Origin: Legionella sp.
Lineage (GTDB): Bacteria; Pseudomonadota; Gammaproteobacteria; Legionellales; Legionellaceae
Reading direction: 5' to 3'
Assembly: GCA_004297865.1 (NCBI GenBank)
Contig: SCSO01000065.1
Span: 1-6,204, forward strand
DNA: 6,204 bases
The translations under genes were made by a program, and so were the position numbers. The notes beneath the pieces are model-generated. The model was not told the DNA's origin, did not search any database, and worked only from the letters and a program-made list of their open reading frames with translations. Shown piece by piece: positions 1-6,204 of the stretch. Positions within the stretch are counted from its first letter, which is position 1. Every line of letters begins with the position of its first letter.

Positions 1-1272
1 TGCTGCATATTGGCTATCTAGTAAAATAATGCATTCTAATCCTGGAGAAACTGGAGGTAGTAATGATTTAGATTCAGGCATCATTTCTAATAATTTTTTT
101 CGGCTTGTAACGTTCACTTTTCGATGATTTATGATGCCGTTCAAACCTTGTCCCGGCTTCTCCGATACATTCGTCGATTCTAATAAATCAATATGGCGTT
201 CTTGTGTTGCCTTAATTACAGCGCTAGCGAGAGGATGCTTTGAATAACGCTCAAGGCTACCAACGTATTGCAGTATTTGTTCCTTTGTATAATTTTGTGC
301 GGTGTAAATATCAGTTAACGTGGGTTGTCCGTAGGTCAGCGTTCCTGTTTTATCAAAAATAGCGGTCGTACACGTCGGTAATTGTTCTAACACAATCGGG
401 TCTTTTATGATAATCGCTTGCTTCGCCGCTCGTGAAATAGCACTAATAATTGTAATGGGAATAGCAATTAATAAAGGACAAGGTGTGGCAATAACCAGTA
501 CAGCCAGAAACCGAACAGCATCATTGGTAAAATACCAGGTGCCCGCTGCGAATAAAAGTGCTACAGGCGCAAAAATAGCTCCAATTTGATCACCCAACCT
601 GCGAATTGATGGACGTTTTTGTTCGGCTTCTTCTAATACCTTCACAATAGTCGCATATCTTGAATCCACGGGTAGCTTGGCTGCTTGAATGATGAGCACC
701 GATTCTCCGTTGATAGCCCCTGATAAAACAGCGGCACCGGGTGCCTTAGAAATTTGATAAGGTTCTCCCGTAAGATAAGACTCATCCATAGTGCCATTGC
801 CTTCAATGACAAGGCCATCTACAGGACAAGTTTCATGTGGATAGATAACAATTTCATCATTAATATTCATGTCAACCAAGGGAATATCAACAATTTCACC
901 ATTACTCTTTCGATGAGCAAGGGTAGGCATTCGGTTTACTAAGGCCAATAAAACAGAAGAAGCTTTATGCCGAGCATAGCGTTCTAATGTTTGACCACTG
1001 GCTAGCATTAGAATAATTAAGGATGCAGCTAAATATTGTTGTAGGATAATCCCTGTCACTAACGCAATGGCCGCAAGAGAATCAGCACCCCAATTCCCTC
1101 TTAGCAGCTTCGAGAAAATTTGCAGGAATAAAGGTATTCCACCAATAATAATTAAAAATAGCAACGGAGCATTTGTGAATGTGGTGTTTAAAGAGCTAAG
1201 AATAAGATAGATACTGATACTAATGAGAGAAAGAAACACAATAAACGTTTGCCATTTAGCCTGCATTTTCAT
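1..1272 (-). CDS. Heavy-metal-translocating P1B-type ATPase, N-terminal 424 residues (3' part beyond the window)
   Basis: This is an inner-membrane pump that would couple ATP hydrolysis to transport of a transition-metal ion, probably export. The frame is open from the ATG at 1272 to the left edge. There are likely membrane helices at residues 7-26, 35-56, 63-79 and 81-97. The actuator domain has TGE at 168-170. A helix at about 228-248 is followed by the metal-site helix with T263-P264-C265-P266. The phosphorylation motif DKTGT begins at D307. The nucleotide domain has the P1B hallmark His-Pro at 346-347 and a glycine-rich GQGLNG at 374-379. The rest of the N domain, the P-domain hinge and the last helices lie outside. 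There is no N-terminal CxxC or His-rich metal-binding domain, and the site is TPC rather than CPC, so the metal cannot be named. The start overlaps the upstream nuclease stop as ATGA, with GAGGAG five bases before the ATG. A second ATG two codons in is less favoured. Confidence 0.95.
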   Translation of the reverse strand, partial: MKMQAKWQTFIVFLSLISISIYLILSSLNTTFTNAPLLFLIIIGGIPLFLQIFSKLLRGNWGADSLAAIALVTGIILQQYLAASLIILMLASGQTLERYARHKASSVLLALVNRMPTLAHRKSNGEIVDIPLVDMNINDEIVIYPHETCPVDGLVIEGNGTMDESYLTGEPYQISKAPGAAVLSGAINGESVLIIQAAKLPVDSRYATIVKVLEEAEQKRPSIRRLGDQIGAIFAPVALLFAAGTWYFTNDAVRFLAVLVIATPCPLLIAIPITIISAISRAAKQAIIIKDPIVLEQLPTCTTAIFDKTGTLTYGQPTLTDIYTAQNYTKEQILQYVGSLERYSKHPLASAVIKATQERHIDLLESTNVSEKPGQGLNGIINHRKVNVTSRKKLLEMMPESKSLLPPVSPGLECIILLDSQYAA

Positions 1273-2639
1273 TTAGGCTCCTCACATAATATTTCCGAAT
1301 CCAGATACGAAGGTATGACACATTTCCAATGAAATTTTTGTTCTATTGTAGCTTTTAGTGCTTGTGCTGCTTCCTTTTCACCATGGGTGATGAATAGTTT
1401 ACGCGGCGCTTTTTTTAGAAGAGATAACCAATGAAGCATTTCAAGAGAATCTGCATGTGCAGATATATTTTCTATCTGTACTATTTCAGCACGAATTGGA
1501 ATCATTTGGCCAAACATTTTTATTTCTTTCTCTCCTCGATTCATCCTATCCCCACGAGTTCCACCTACCTGAAAACCACTAAATAAAATGGTATTTTCAG
1601 GCTTAGGTGCAAAATGACGAATGTGATGAAGAACGCGCCCCCCTGTCGCCATCCCACTTGCTGAAATGATAATAGAGGGAAATTTTTGATTATCTAAGGC
1701 AATGGACTCGTCGACTGAATTAATATATTGAGCTACTGCGCATACCGCTTTATTTTGGTCTTTTGTTAATCGATTTTGTTCAGCGTAGTGAGCAAAAAGT
1801 TTTGTGGCGTTGGTAGCCATTGGACTGTCAACGTACACAGGAATATCAGGGATTTCGTTTTTAGATTTTAATTCATAAAGATAATAAAGTAATGACTGAG
1901 TTCTTCCCACAGCAAATGAAGGGATAATTATGGAACCGCCACGGCTTACAGTACGATTAATCACTGCTTTTAACTGAATCGAGGGATCAGTATTGTCATG
2001 AATGCGATTGCCATAAGTAGATTCAACAACAATAAAATCAGAGGTTGGAGGTTCTTTAGGGGCAAACATCAACGGATCTGACTGTCTACCCAGATCGCCC
2101 GAAAATAATATAGAGGTATCGCCCTGCTCTAAACGAATGAAAGATGCGCCTAAAATGTGCCCACCATAATAAAAAGTAGCGTATATATTTTTAGCAATTT
2201 GAATGCGCTCTTCAAAGGAAACCACCTGAAAATAGTTTAATGACTCTTCAGCTTCTTTTTGCGTATAGAGCGGTAAGGCAGGATGATGTTTAGAATAGCC
2301 TTTCCGGTTTGCATAACGCGCATCTTCTTCATGAAGATGACCGCTGTCTGGCAATAAAATACTGCACAAATCTTTTGTTGCTGCGGTGCAAAGGACTTTT
2401 CCGCGAAAACCATTTTTTATTAACAGCGGAATATAGCCGCTATGATCAATATGGGCATGAGTTAATAACACATAATCAATTTCTTGAGGGTTAATAGGAA
2501 GAGATGCCCAATTTCTTAACCTCAATTCTTTGTATCCTTGAAAAAGGCCACAATCTATCAATATATTGATTTGATTAGTTTTAATCAGGTATTTCGATCC
2601 TGTGACCGTTTGGGCTGCACCTAAAAATTGGATTCTCAT
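1269..2639 (-). CDS. Beta-CASP metallo-beta-lactamase-fold RNA nuclease (CPSF73/Ysh1-like)
   Basis: This is probably a cytoplasmic, zinc-dependent ribonuclease of the beta-CASP family, which cleaves RNA endo- and/or exonucleolytically. All the catalytic motifs are visible: H61-x-H63-x-D65-H66 (motif 2), H161 in GGHILGAS (motif 3) and D182 in SGDLG (motif 4). The beta-CASP motif A acidic residue is E206 in VESTYG, motif B is H395 in SAHAD, and motif C is H419 in THGE. GRTQ at 245-248 lies in the region where the beta-CASP cap is inserted. At 456 residues the length is normal for bacterial and archaeal members without KH domains, and nothing is missing. It is the first gene of a minus-strand operon with the metal ATPase, sharing four bases with it. 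The start is ATG at 2639, preceded by a weak AGAG five bases upstream. The RNA target is unknown. Members are often annotated only as MBL-fold metallo-hydrolase. Confidence 0.95.
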   Translation of the reverse strand: MRIQFLGAAQTVTGSKYLIKTNQINILIDCGLFQGYKELRLRNWASLPINPQEIDYVLLTHAHIDHSGYIPLLIKNGFRGKVLCTAATKDLCSILLPDSGHLHEEDARYANRKGYSKHHPALPLYTQKEAEESLNYFQVVSFEERIQIAKNIYATFYYGGHILGASFIRLEQGDTSILFSGDLGRQSDPLMFAPKEPPTSDFIVVESTYGNRIHDNTDPSIQLKAVINRTVSRGGSIIIPSFAVGRTQSLLYYLYELKSKNEIPDIPVYVDSPMATNATKLFAHYAEQNRLTKDQNKAVCAVAQYINSVDESIALDNQKFPSIIISASGMATGGRVLHHIRHFAPKPENTILFSGFQVGGTRGDRMNRGEKEIKMFGQMIPIRAEIVQIENISAHADSLEMLHWLSLLKKAPRKLFITHGEKEAAQALKATIEQKFHWKCVIPSYLDSEILCEEPK

Positions 2640-2667
2640 AAAGACTCTAGAAAAAAGGTAATATATG

Positions 2668-2695
2668 ATTATAGATTTATTTTTTGGTTTTTTAA
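2668..2695 (-). promoter_or_regulatory. Candidate sigma70-type promoter of the nuclease-ATPase operon
   Basis: On the minus strand a perfect -10 hexamer TATAAT (2673-2668) lies 16 bases downstream of TTAAAA (2695-2690), which matches four of six -35 consensus bases. Transcription would begin near 2661, leaving a leader of about 20 bases before the ATG at 2639. The region is very AT-rich, so chance matches are likely and the call is moderate. Confidence 0.45.
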
Positions 2696-2713
2696 TATAA
2701 ATTACTCTAAAAT
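2684..2713 (+). promoter_or_regulatory. Possible promoter of the phosphorylase gene
   Basis: TTGGTT (2684-2689) and TAAAAT (2708-2713) are 18 bases apart. If this is the promoter, transcription would start near 2720, after the ATG at 2712, which would require the TTG start at 2745. A competing -10-like TAATAT at 2693-2698 would allow the ATG but has no recognisable -35. The region is nearly all A and T, so this is weak. Confidence 0.2.
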
Positions 2714-4253
2714 GATTTATAAAGATTTTTTTGGTTTAATAAAATTGACAACAAAAAATAAGCTTTCCCTAAAATATTTAGGTATTAACACATATAAAGA
2801 ACCTATTGTTTATATGCGCGCTGATTGCTTTATTTGTAAGTCAGAGGGGTTTAATGCCCAAGCTAGAGTGATGGTTAAGCTCAATGAACGCTCTATTATG
2901 GCCACAATCAATATCATTGAAACCAATCTTTTGAAACATAACGAAGCAAGTTTATCTAATTATGCCTGGAAATTATTATCAGCTAATCCAGGTGATGAAA
3001 TTACCATCGCCCACCCTAAAACACTTGAATCGGTCAATTATATCCGCTCAAAAATTTATGGGAACGAATTAAGTAAGCTAGAAACAGAATCGATTATCCA
3101 AGATGTTGTATCAGGGCAATTATCAGATATACACATCGCGATGTTTATCGCTGCCAGTGGGGGAAACCGATTAAGCAATCAAGAAATTCTTCATTTAACT
3201 CATGCGATGGTTGATACCGGTCAGAAAATCAACTGGTCATCACCTTTGATTGTAGATAAACACTGTGTTGGTGGATTATCGGGAAATAGAACTACTCCTA
3301 TTGTGGTAGCCATCGTTGCAGCATATGGGCTTTTGATTCCTAAAACCTCATCACGAGCAATTACGTCTCCAGCAGGGACTGCGGATACGATGGAAGTATT
3401 TACTAACGTAACCCATGATATCCCCGCAATAAAAAGGATCATTGAAAAAGAACAGGGTTGCATTACCTGGGGTGGCGCTTTAGGCCTAAGTCCAGCAGAT
3501 GATCTACTCATTAGACTTGCACGCACTATAAACCTGGATAGCATGGGTCAAATGGTTGCGTCTATTATCTCAAAAAAAATTGCTGCAGGTTCAACCCATA
3601 TTGTGATTGATGTTCCTATTGGAACGACTGCTAAAATCAGAACTTTAGATCAAGCAGAGCAGCTCAAGACCTTATTACACTATATTGCAGGTCAATTTAA
3701 TATAGAGATTAAAGTCATATTTACCGATGGCTCACAACCTATAGGGCAAGGCATTGGACCGGCTCTTGAAGCTCGCGACATATTAGCGGTTCTTCAAAAT
3801 GAACCACATGCCCCAGCTGATCTACGCGAACACGCCCTTCTTTTGGCAGGACATATTATTGATTTTTCTCCTAAGGCGAATAAGTCAAATGGATTGGCAA
3901 TTGCTAAAACGATTCTTGAGAGTGGTGAAGCACTGAAAAAATTTAAAGCCATTTGCAAAGCACAAGGCGGCATGAAAGAAATTCCCATTGCGCCATTCAC
4001 CTATACAGTAGAATCAAAGTATTCAGGTTTAATTCGAAATATAGATAACCGACATATTGCAACCATAGCTAAATTAGCTGGTGCTCCTGAAGCAAAATCA
4101 GCGGGAATTGAACTCTTAGCTAAATTAAATTCTACTGTAGAGAAATCTCAGGCTCTCTTTAAAATACACGCAGAAACTCAAGGACAGCTTCATTATGCCT
4201 TGGATTTTTTTAATGAAGGACACGATATTTTTCAAATTGAGGAAAATATCTGA
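2712..4253 (+). CDS. Thymidine phosphorylase / AMP phosphorylase family protein (type 2)
   Basis: This is a cytosolic phosphorylase of the nucleoside phosphorylase II family. It would split thymidine with phosphate into thymine and deoxyribose 1-phosphate, or, like its archaeal relatives, a nucleoside 5'-monophosphate into base and ribose 1,5-bisphosphate. From the ATG at 2712 it has 513 residues. An N-terminal domain (about 18-90) carries LSLKYLGINTYKE and the pair C39/C42, as in type-2 proteins. The helical domain follows. The phosphate-binding loop is DKHCVGGLSGNRTTP (182-196), and the family signature SRAITSPAGTADTME is at 214-228. SKKIAAGSTH is at 287-296 and TDGSQPIGQGIGPALEA at 338-354. 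The N-terminal domain and the SPAGTAD signature favour the type-2/AMP phosphorylase branch over E. coli DeoA. The start is uncertain. The ATG at 2712 has no clear ribosome binding site. TTG at 2745 would begin closer to the conserved N-terminus and give 502 residues. The frame is also open back to a TTG at 2628 inside the divergent nuclease gene, which is unlikely. Sure of the family, not of the substrate. Confidence 0.93.
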   Translation: MIYKDFFGLIKLTTKNKLSLKYLGINTYKEPIVYMRADCFICKSEGFNAQARVMVKLNERSIMATINIIETNLLKHNEASLSNYAWKLLSANPGDEITIAHPKTLESVNYIRSKIYGNELSKLETESIIQDVVSGQLSDIHIAMFIAASGGNRLSNQEILHLTHAMVDTGQKINWSSPLIVDKHCVGGLSGNRTTPIVVAIVAAYGLLIPKTSSRAITSPAGTADTMEVFTNVTHDIPAIKRIIEKEQGCITWGGALGLSPADDLLIRLARTINLDSMGQMVASIISKKIAAGSTHIVIDVPIGTTAKIRTLDQAEQLKTLLHYIAGQFNIEIKVIFTDGSQPIGQGIGPALEARDILAVLQNEPHAPADLREHALLLAGHIIDFSPKANKSNGLAIAKTILESGEALKKFKAICKAQGGMKEIPIAPFTYTVESKYSGLIRNIDNRHIATIAKLAGAPEAKSAGIELLAKLNSTVEKSQALFKIHAETQGQLHYALDFFNEGHDIFQIEENI

Positions 4254-4313
4254 TGGTTTCTCATAATTGCACTCAAATTAAATTATTTCATCTTCTGAAA
4301 ATATGAGTCCCTC

Positions 4314-5228
4314 TCATTTATGAAACTCTTCAACTAATACAGATTCTATCTTGGGGTAAGTGAATTTAAACCCGAGTTCACTCAAGCGTTTAGGAATTAC
4401 TTTTTGTCCTTTGAGTAGCAAATATTCCCCCATCTCACCAAATAAAATCTTAATCATCAGCTCTGGTGTTTTAAGAAAAAGAGGTCGTTTTAGGGCTTTT
4501 GCAAGTTGTTGAGCAAACTCTGCTTGGGTAATCGGGTAAGGGCTTGTGATGTTAACTGGTCCAGTTACTTCTTGATGTTCTATAAGAAAATCAATCGCAT
4601 TGATTAAATCCTTATAATAAATCCATGATAGTCCCTGATTACCACTACCCAAAACACTTCCTAATCCTAGGCGAAATGGCAGCTCCAATTTTTTCAGCAT
4701 GCCTTCTCCTTGCTTTAACACAACGCCAAATCTTAATGTAGTCACAGGTATTCCTGTATCGATGGCATCCTTAAGCGACTGCTCCCAGAGAAGTGCTAAC
4801 TGCTGTAAAAAATCATCAGATGACTGAGGAAGAGGAGACTTTTCATCAAAAAATTCAGTACTAAGTTTTTGCGCCCCATAGATTCCTATGGCATTAGCAC
4901 AAAAAAACCGAGGTTTAGCATGTTGATTGATAAGCCATTCAACGAGTTGCTGATTGGTTCTAGTACGTGATTCAATAAGCTCCTTTTTTATCTTTGTGCT
5001 CCAGCGTTTATCGCCAATACTAGAGCCGGACAAACTGATAATGAGATCGTATTGTTGGGCATCGTGAGTCTTTAGGTTATCCCAGGTTAATTTACTCACA
5101 TCTTTGGAAAAAATCGACTCTAGCTTCTCCAATTTACGGCCAAGCACTGTAATCTTATGTCTATGGGAGAGGTGATTAGCTAATACAGTACCAATAAATC
5201 CAGTGGCTCCTGCAATGAGAATATTCAT
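4314..5228 (-). CDS. TIGR01777 (YfcH-type) NAD(P)-binding epimerase-like protein
   Basis: This is an atypical extended short-chain dehydrogenase/reductase, related to E. coli YfcH and human SDR39U1. Its substrate is not known, and 'sugar epimerase' labels for this family are by homology only. The Rossmann dinucleotide loop G7-A-T-G10-F-I-G13 opens the protein. Family motifs follow: SLSGSSIGDKRW (65-76) with SRTRTNQ (87-93), ANAIGIYG (111-118), TLRFGVVL (164-171), GLGSVLGSGNQGLSWIYYKDL (188-208), and the C-terminal DUF1731-like stretch GEMGEYLLLKGQKVIP (264-279) plus LGFKFTYP (285-292). At 304 residues it has full family length. The start ATG at 5228 has an AAAGGA ribosome binding site eight bases upstream, overlapping the tspO stop codon. 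It is the second gene of a two-gene operon with tspO, and it converges on the phosphorylase gene 60 bases away. Confidence 0.95.
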   Translation of the reverse strand: MNILIAGATGFIGTVLANHLSHRHKITVLGRKLEKLESIFSKDVSKLTWDNLKTHDAQQYDLIISLSGSSIGDKRWSTKIKKELIESRTRTNQQLVEWLINQHAKPRFFCANAIGIYGAQKLSTEFFDEKSPLPQSSDDFLQQLALLWEQSLKDAIDTGIPVTTLRFGVVLKQGEGMLKKLELPFRLGLGSVLGSGNQGLSWIYYKDLINAIDFLIEHQEVTGPVNITSPYPITQAEFAQQLAKALKRPLFLKTPELMIKILFGEMGEYLLLKGQKVIPKRLSELGFKFTYPKIESVLVEEFHK

Positions 5229-5236
5229 GATTTAGT

Positions 5237-5243
5237 TCCTTTA
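5237..5243 (-). promoter_or_regulatory. Ribosome binding site of the epimerase-like gene, overlapping the tspO stop codon
   Basis: On the minus strand TAAAGGA contains both the tspO TAA stop (5243-5241) and the AAGGA Shine-Dalgarno. The ATG at 5228 follows after eight bases. The overlap suggests that ribosomes finishing tspO can reinitiate on the next gene. Confidence 0.75.
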
Positions 5244-5717
5244 ATTCATCAATGCGATGACCACGTTGAGATAAGAGGCAAACATTAGCCAAAGTAGATA
5301 AGGAACTAATAGCCAAGCAATGGTTTTGTCTGTTGTTTTAGCTTCAATGATTAAGATTATATTTAAACAGGTTAAGCTAAGAAGCCAAATAGCACTGAAC
5401 AAAGACCAGTGTAGCCCAAAAAACAGCGGTGTCCAGGCCCAATTCATCAGCATTTGTAATGCGAAAAGCACAGTAACTTTTTTTGAAGCATCTTTATTCT
5501 GGTTTGATAAAATCCAGGCAATGACGGCAAGAAGTGCATATAATAAAGTCCAAACAACCGAAAAAATAAACCCAGGAGGAGTTAAGGAGGATTTATTAAG
5601 ATTCATATACCAGGGATAAATATTCGCCTGAGTTAGTAAACCTAGTAAAAAACCTATGCTTTCAAAAAGCACAATCCAGAACATCAATTTCATGAGCTTA
5701 TTCAGACGCAAAATCAT
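5241..5717 (-). CDS. tspO: TspO/MBR family tryptophan-rich sensory protein
   Basis: This is a small integral membrane protein homologous to the mitochondrial translocator protein. Family members bind porphyrins and other hydrophobic ligands and are tied to tetrapyrrole handling and stress regulation. The exact biochemical role is debated. The 158 residues contain ten tryptophans and five predicted membrane helices, at about 10-29, 49-70, 80-99, 103-125 and 132-154. Family motifs are W36-Y37, SSLTPPG (43-49), WTLLY (56-60), NWAWTPLFFG (92-101) and PYLLWLMFASYLN (139-151). The protein is complete. The start is debatable. The first ATG (5717) is only one base from a strong GGAGG. TTG two codons later (5711-5709) has an ideal seven-base spacing, and ATG codons at residues 9 and 12 lack a clear site. 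It lies 12 bases upstream of the epimerase-like gene, probably as an operon. Confidence 0.95.
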   Translation of the reverse strand: MILRLNKLMKLMFWIVLFESIGFLLGLLTQANIYPWYMNLNKSSLTPPGFIFSVVWTLLYALLAVIAWILSNQNKDASKKVTVLFALQMLMNWAWTPLFFGLHWSLFSAIWLLSLTCLNIILIIEAKTTDKTIAWLLVPYLLWLMFASYLNVVIALMN

Positions 5718-5718
5718 T

Positions 5719-5731
5719 CCTCCAAATTTGG
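5719..5731 (-). promoter_or_regulatory. tspO ribosome binding site overlapping a 10-bp palindrome
   Basis: The minus strand reads GGAGG at 5723-5719, with a perfect palindrome CCAAATTTGG at 5722-5731 that shares the first two G bases of that site. The palindrome could be a small operator for a dimeric regulator, or a coincidence in AT-rich sequence. The GGAGG is the strongest Shine-Dalgarno in the right-hand block and decides the likely tspO start. Confidence 0.45.
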
Positions 5732-5737
5732 GTTAAT

Positions 5738-5754
5738 CCTTCTCGGTGAGAAGG
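5738..5754 (-). promoter_or_regulatory. Perfect hairpin in the tspO leader / carbonic anhydrase 3' region
   Basis: CCTTCTC, the loop GGT, then GAGAAGG form a perfect inverted repeat with 7-bp arms, about 20 bases before the tspO ATG. On the minus strand it is not followed by a T run (ATTAACCC follows), so it is not a standard intrinsic terminator for the carbonic anhydrase gene. Read on the plus strand it is followed by TATTTTAG, a poor T-tract. It may be an mRNA structure, an RNA end stabiliser or a leader element. Confidence 0.4.
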
Positions 5755-5810
5755 TATTTTAGAACAGCATATTAAGATGACGCGTGCAGCCCTTGGTTCT
5801 ATTTTACTTT

Positions 5811-6204
5811 TTACTCTTCAAAAAATATGACCTCCCCAGAGGAAACATCGTACAAACCACCGACAATATTAATTATTTTTTGATCTTTTAGCTCTTTTAT
5901 AATACTACTTTTATTTAGAATATTGTTAATGCTATTTTTGATATTAATTTTGGCAACTTCGTTGACATAAGCGAGATTGTTCCCGTTTCGATTTTCTTTA
6001 AATGTTTTTTCCTGGTGGATTGCTGGTTTTATTTTTTCTAAAAGCTGAGTCAAATATCCCAATTCAGCTTCATCACAAGCCCCTTTTATTGCGCCACAAT
6101 TGGTATGGCCTAGAACTACAATTAATTTAGATCCAGCTGCTTTACAAGCAAATTCTAAACTACCAATAATATCAACATTCACAATATTACCGGCGATTCT
6201 TATA
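5811..6204 (-). CDS. Beta-class carbonic anhydrase, C-terminal part (5' end beyond the window)
   Basis: This zinc enzyme interconverts carbon dioxide and bicarbonate in the cytoplasm. The frame is open to the right edge and reads IRIAGNIVN just inside it, which matches the conserved RNAGN region of the beta class. The gene therefore begins outside, and the GTG at 6182 is an internal valine rather than a start. The second zinc-ligand motif is visible as LGHTNCGA, with His at 6107-6105 and Cys at 6098-6096. The first ligand motif (CxDSR) lies beyond the edge. GSLEFA precedes the His motif, and the C-terminal VGGLYDVSSGEVIFF closes the fold. The visible 130 codons are about the last two thirds of a typical enzyme. 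It is on the same strand as tspO, 93 bases upstream of it. Whether they share a transcript is open. Confidence 0.93.
   Translation of the reverse strand, partial: IRIAGNIVNVDIIGSLEFACKAAGSKLIVVLGHTNCGAIKGACDEAELGYLTQLLEKIKPAIHQEKTFKENRNGNNLAYVNEVAKINIKNSINNILNKSSIIKELKDQKIINIVGGLYDVSSGEVIFFEE

Noticed and set aside
407..942. Plus-strand open frames at 407-589 and 754-942
   Set aside because: They lie antisense within the well-supported ATPase coding region, show no family motifs and are low-complexity translations of the opposite strand.
2309..2494. Plus-strand open frame antisense to the nuclease
   Set aside because: It covers the conserved HxHxDH-encoding region of the nuclease on the other strand and is explained as a shadow.
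3221..4000. Minus-strand open frames at 3221-3544 and 3794-4000
   Set aside because: They are antisense to the phosphorylase signature regions and have no recognisable protein features.
4254..4320. Bidirectional terminator between the convergent phosphorylase and epimerase-like genes
   Set aside because: Only two weak hairpins with 5-bp AT-rich arms are present (TTTCA/TGAAA at 4286-4300 and ATGAG/CTCAT at 4303-4317). Neither has a proper T-tract, so no intrinsic terminator can be supported in this short gap.
5320..5619. Plus-strand open frame of 99 codons
   Set aside because: It is antisense to tspO, whose motifs and membrane helices account for the sequence.
5738..5754. Intrinsic terminator of the carbonic anhydrase gene
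   Set aside because: The stem is perfect, but the sequence after it on the transcribed strand is ATTAACCC with no T run.
5811..6182. Complete 123-residue carbonic anhydrase starting at GTG 6182
   Set aside because: The frame continues upstream with the conserved AGN motif to the window edge, and a start at 6182 would lack the first zinc-ligand region.
1..6204. Mobile element, CRISPR array, tRNA or defence system
   Set aside because: No transposase, integrase, regularly spaced repeat, tRNA-like cloverleaf or known defence domain was seen on either strand.

Overview
The window is AT-rich chromosomal sequence from a Gram-negative bacterium, most likely a gammaproteobacterium of the Legionella/Coxiella kind. 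That placement rests on base composition and on the type-2 thymidine phosphorylase, whose N-terminal sequence resembles Legionella proteins I remember. No database search was possible. Coding density is high. I see no tRNA, rRNA, insertion sequence, CRISPR array, integrase or phage gene.

Left block (1-2639, minus strand): a two-gene operon. It starts with a beta-CASP metallo-beta-lactamase-fold RNA nuclease (1269-2639), followed by a heavy-metal P-type ATPase (1-1272) that runs off the left edge. The ATPase start codon and the nuclease stop codon share four bases (ATGA), and the ATPase ribosome binding site lies inside the last nuclease codons. The two proteins are therefore probably translationally coupled.

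Centre (2640-4253): a 72-bp AT-rich divergent region holds a plausible promoter for the minus-strand operon. It leads rightward into a thymidine/AMP phosphorylase-family gene (2712-4253, plus strand) whose start codon is uncertain. The nuclease and the phosphorylase could act in succession, from RNA to nucleotides to base plus sugar phosphate, but that is inference.

Right block (4314-6204, minus strand): in transcription order, a beta-carbonic anhydrase cut by the right edge (5811-6204), then tspO (5241-5717), then a TIGR01777/YfcH-type NAD(P)-binding epimerase-like protein (4314-5228). The last two are 12 bases apart and look like an operon. The 93-bp gap between the carbonic anhydrase and tspO holds a perfect 7-bp-arm hairpin and a 10-bp palindrome touching the tspO ribosome binding site. 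There is no gene-free stretch over 300 bases.

I found no clearly new system. The points most worth checking are the coupled nuclease-metal pump pair lying divergent to the phosphorylase, the tspO leader structure and start codon, and the TPC-type metal site of the ATPase.
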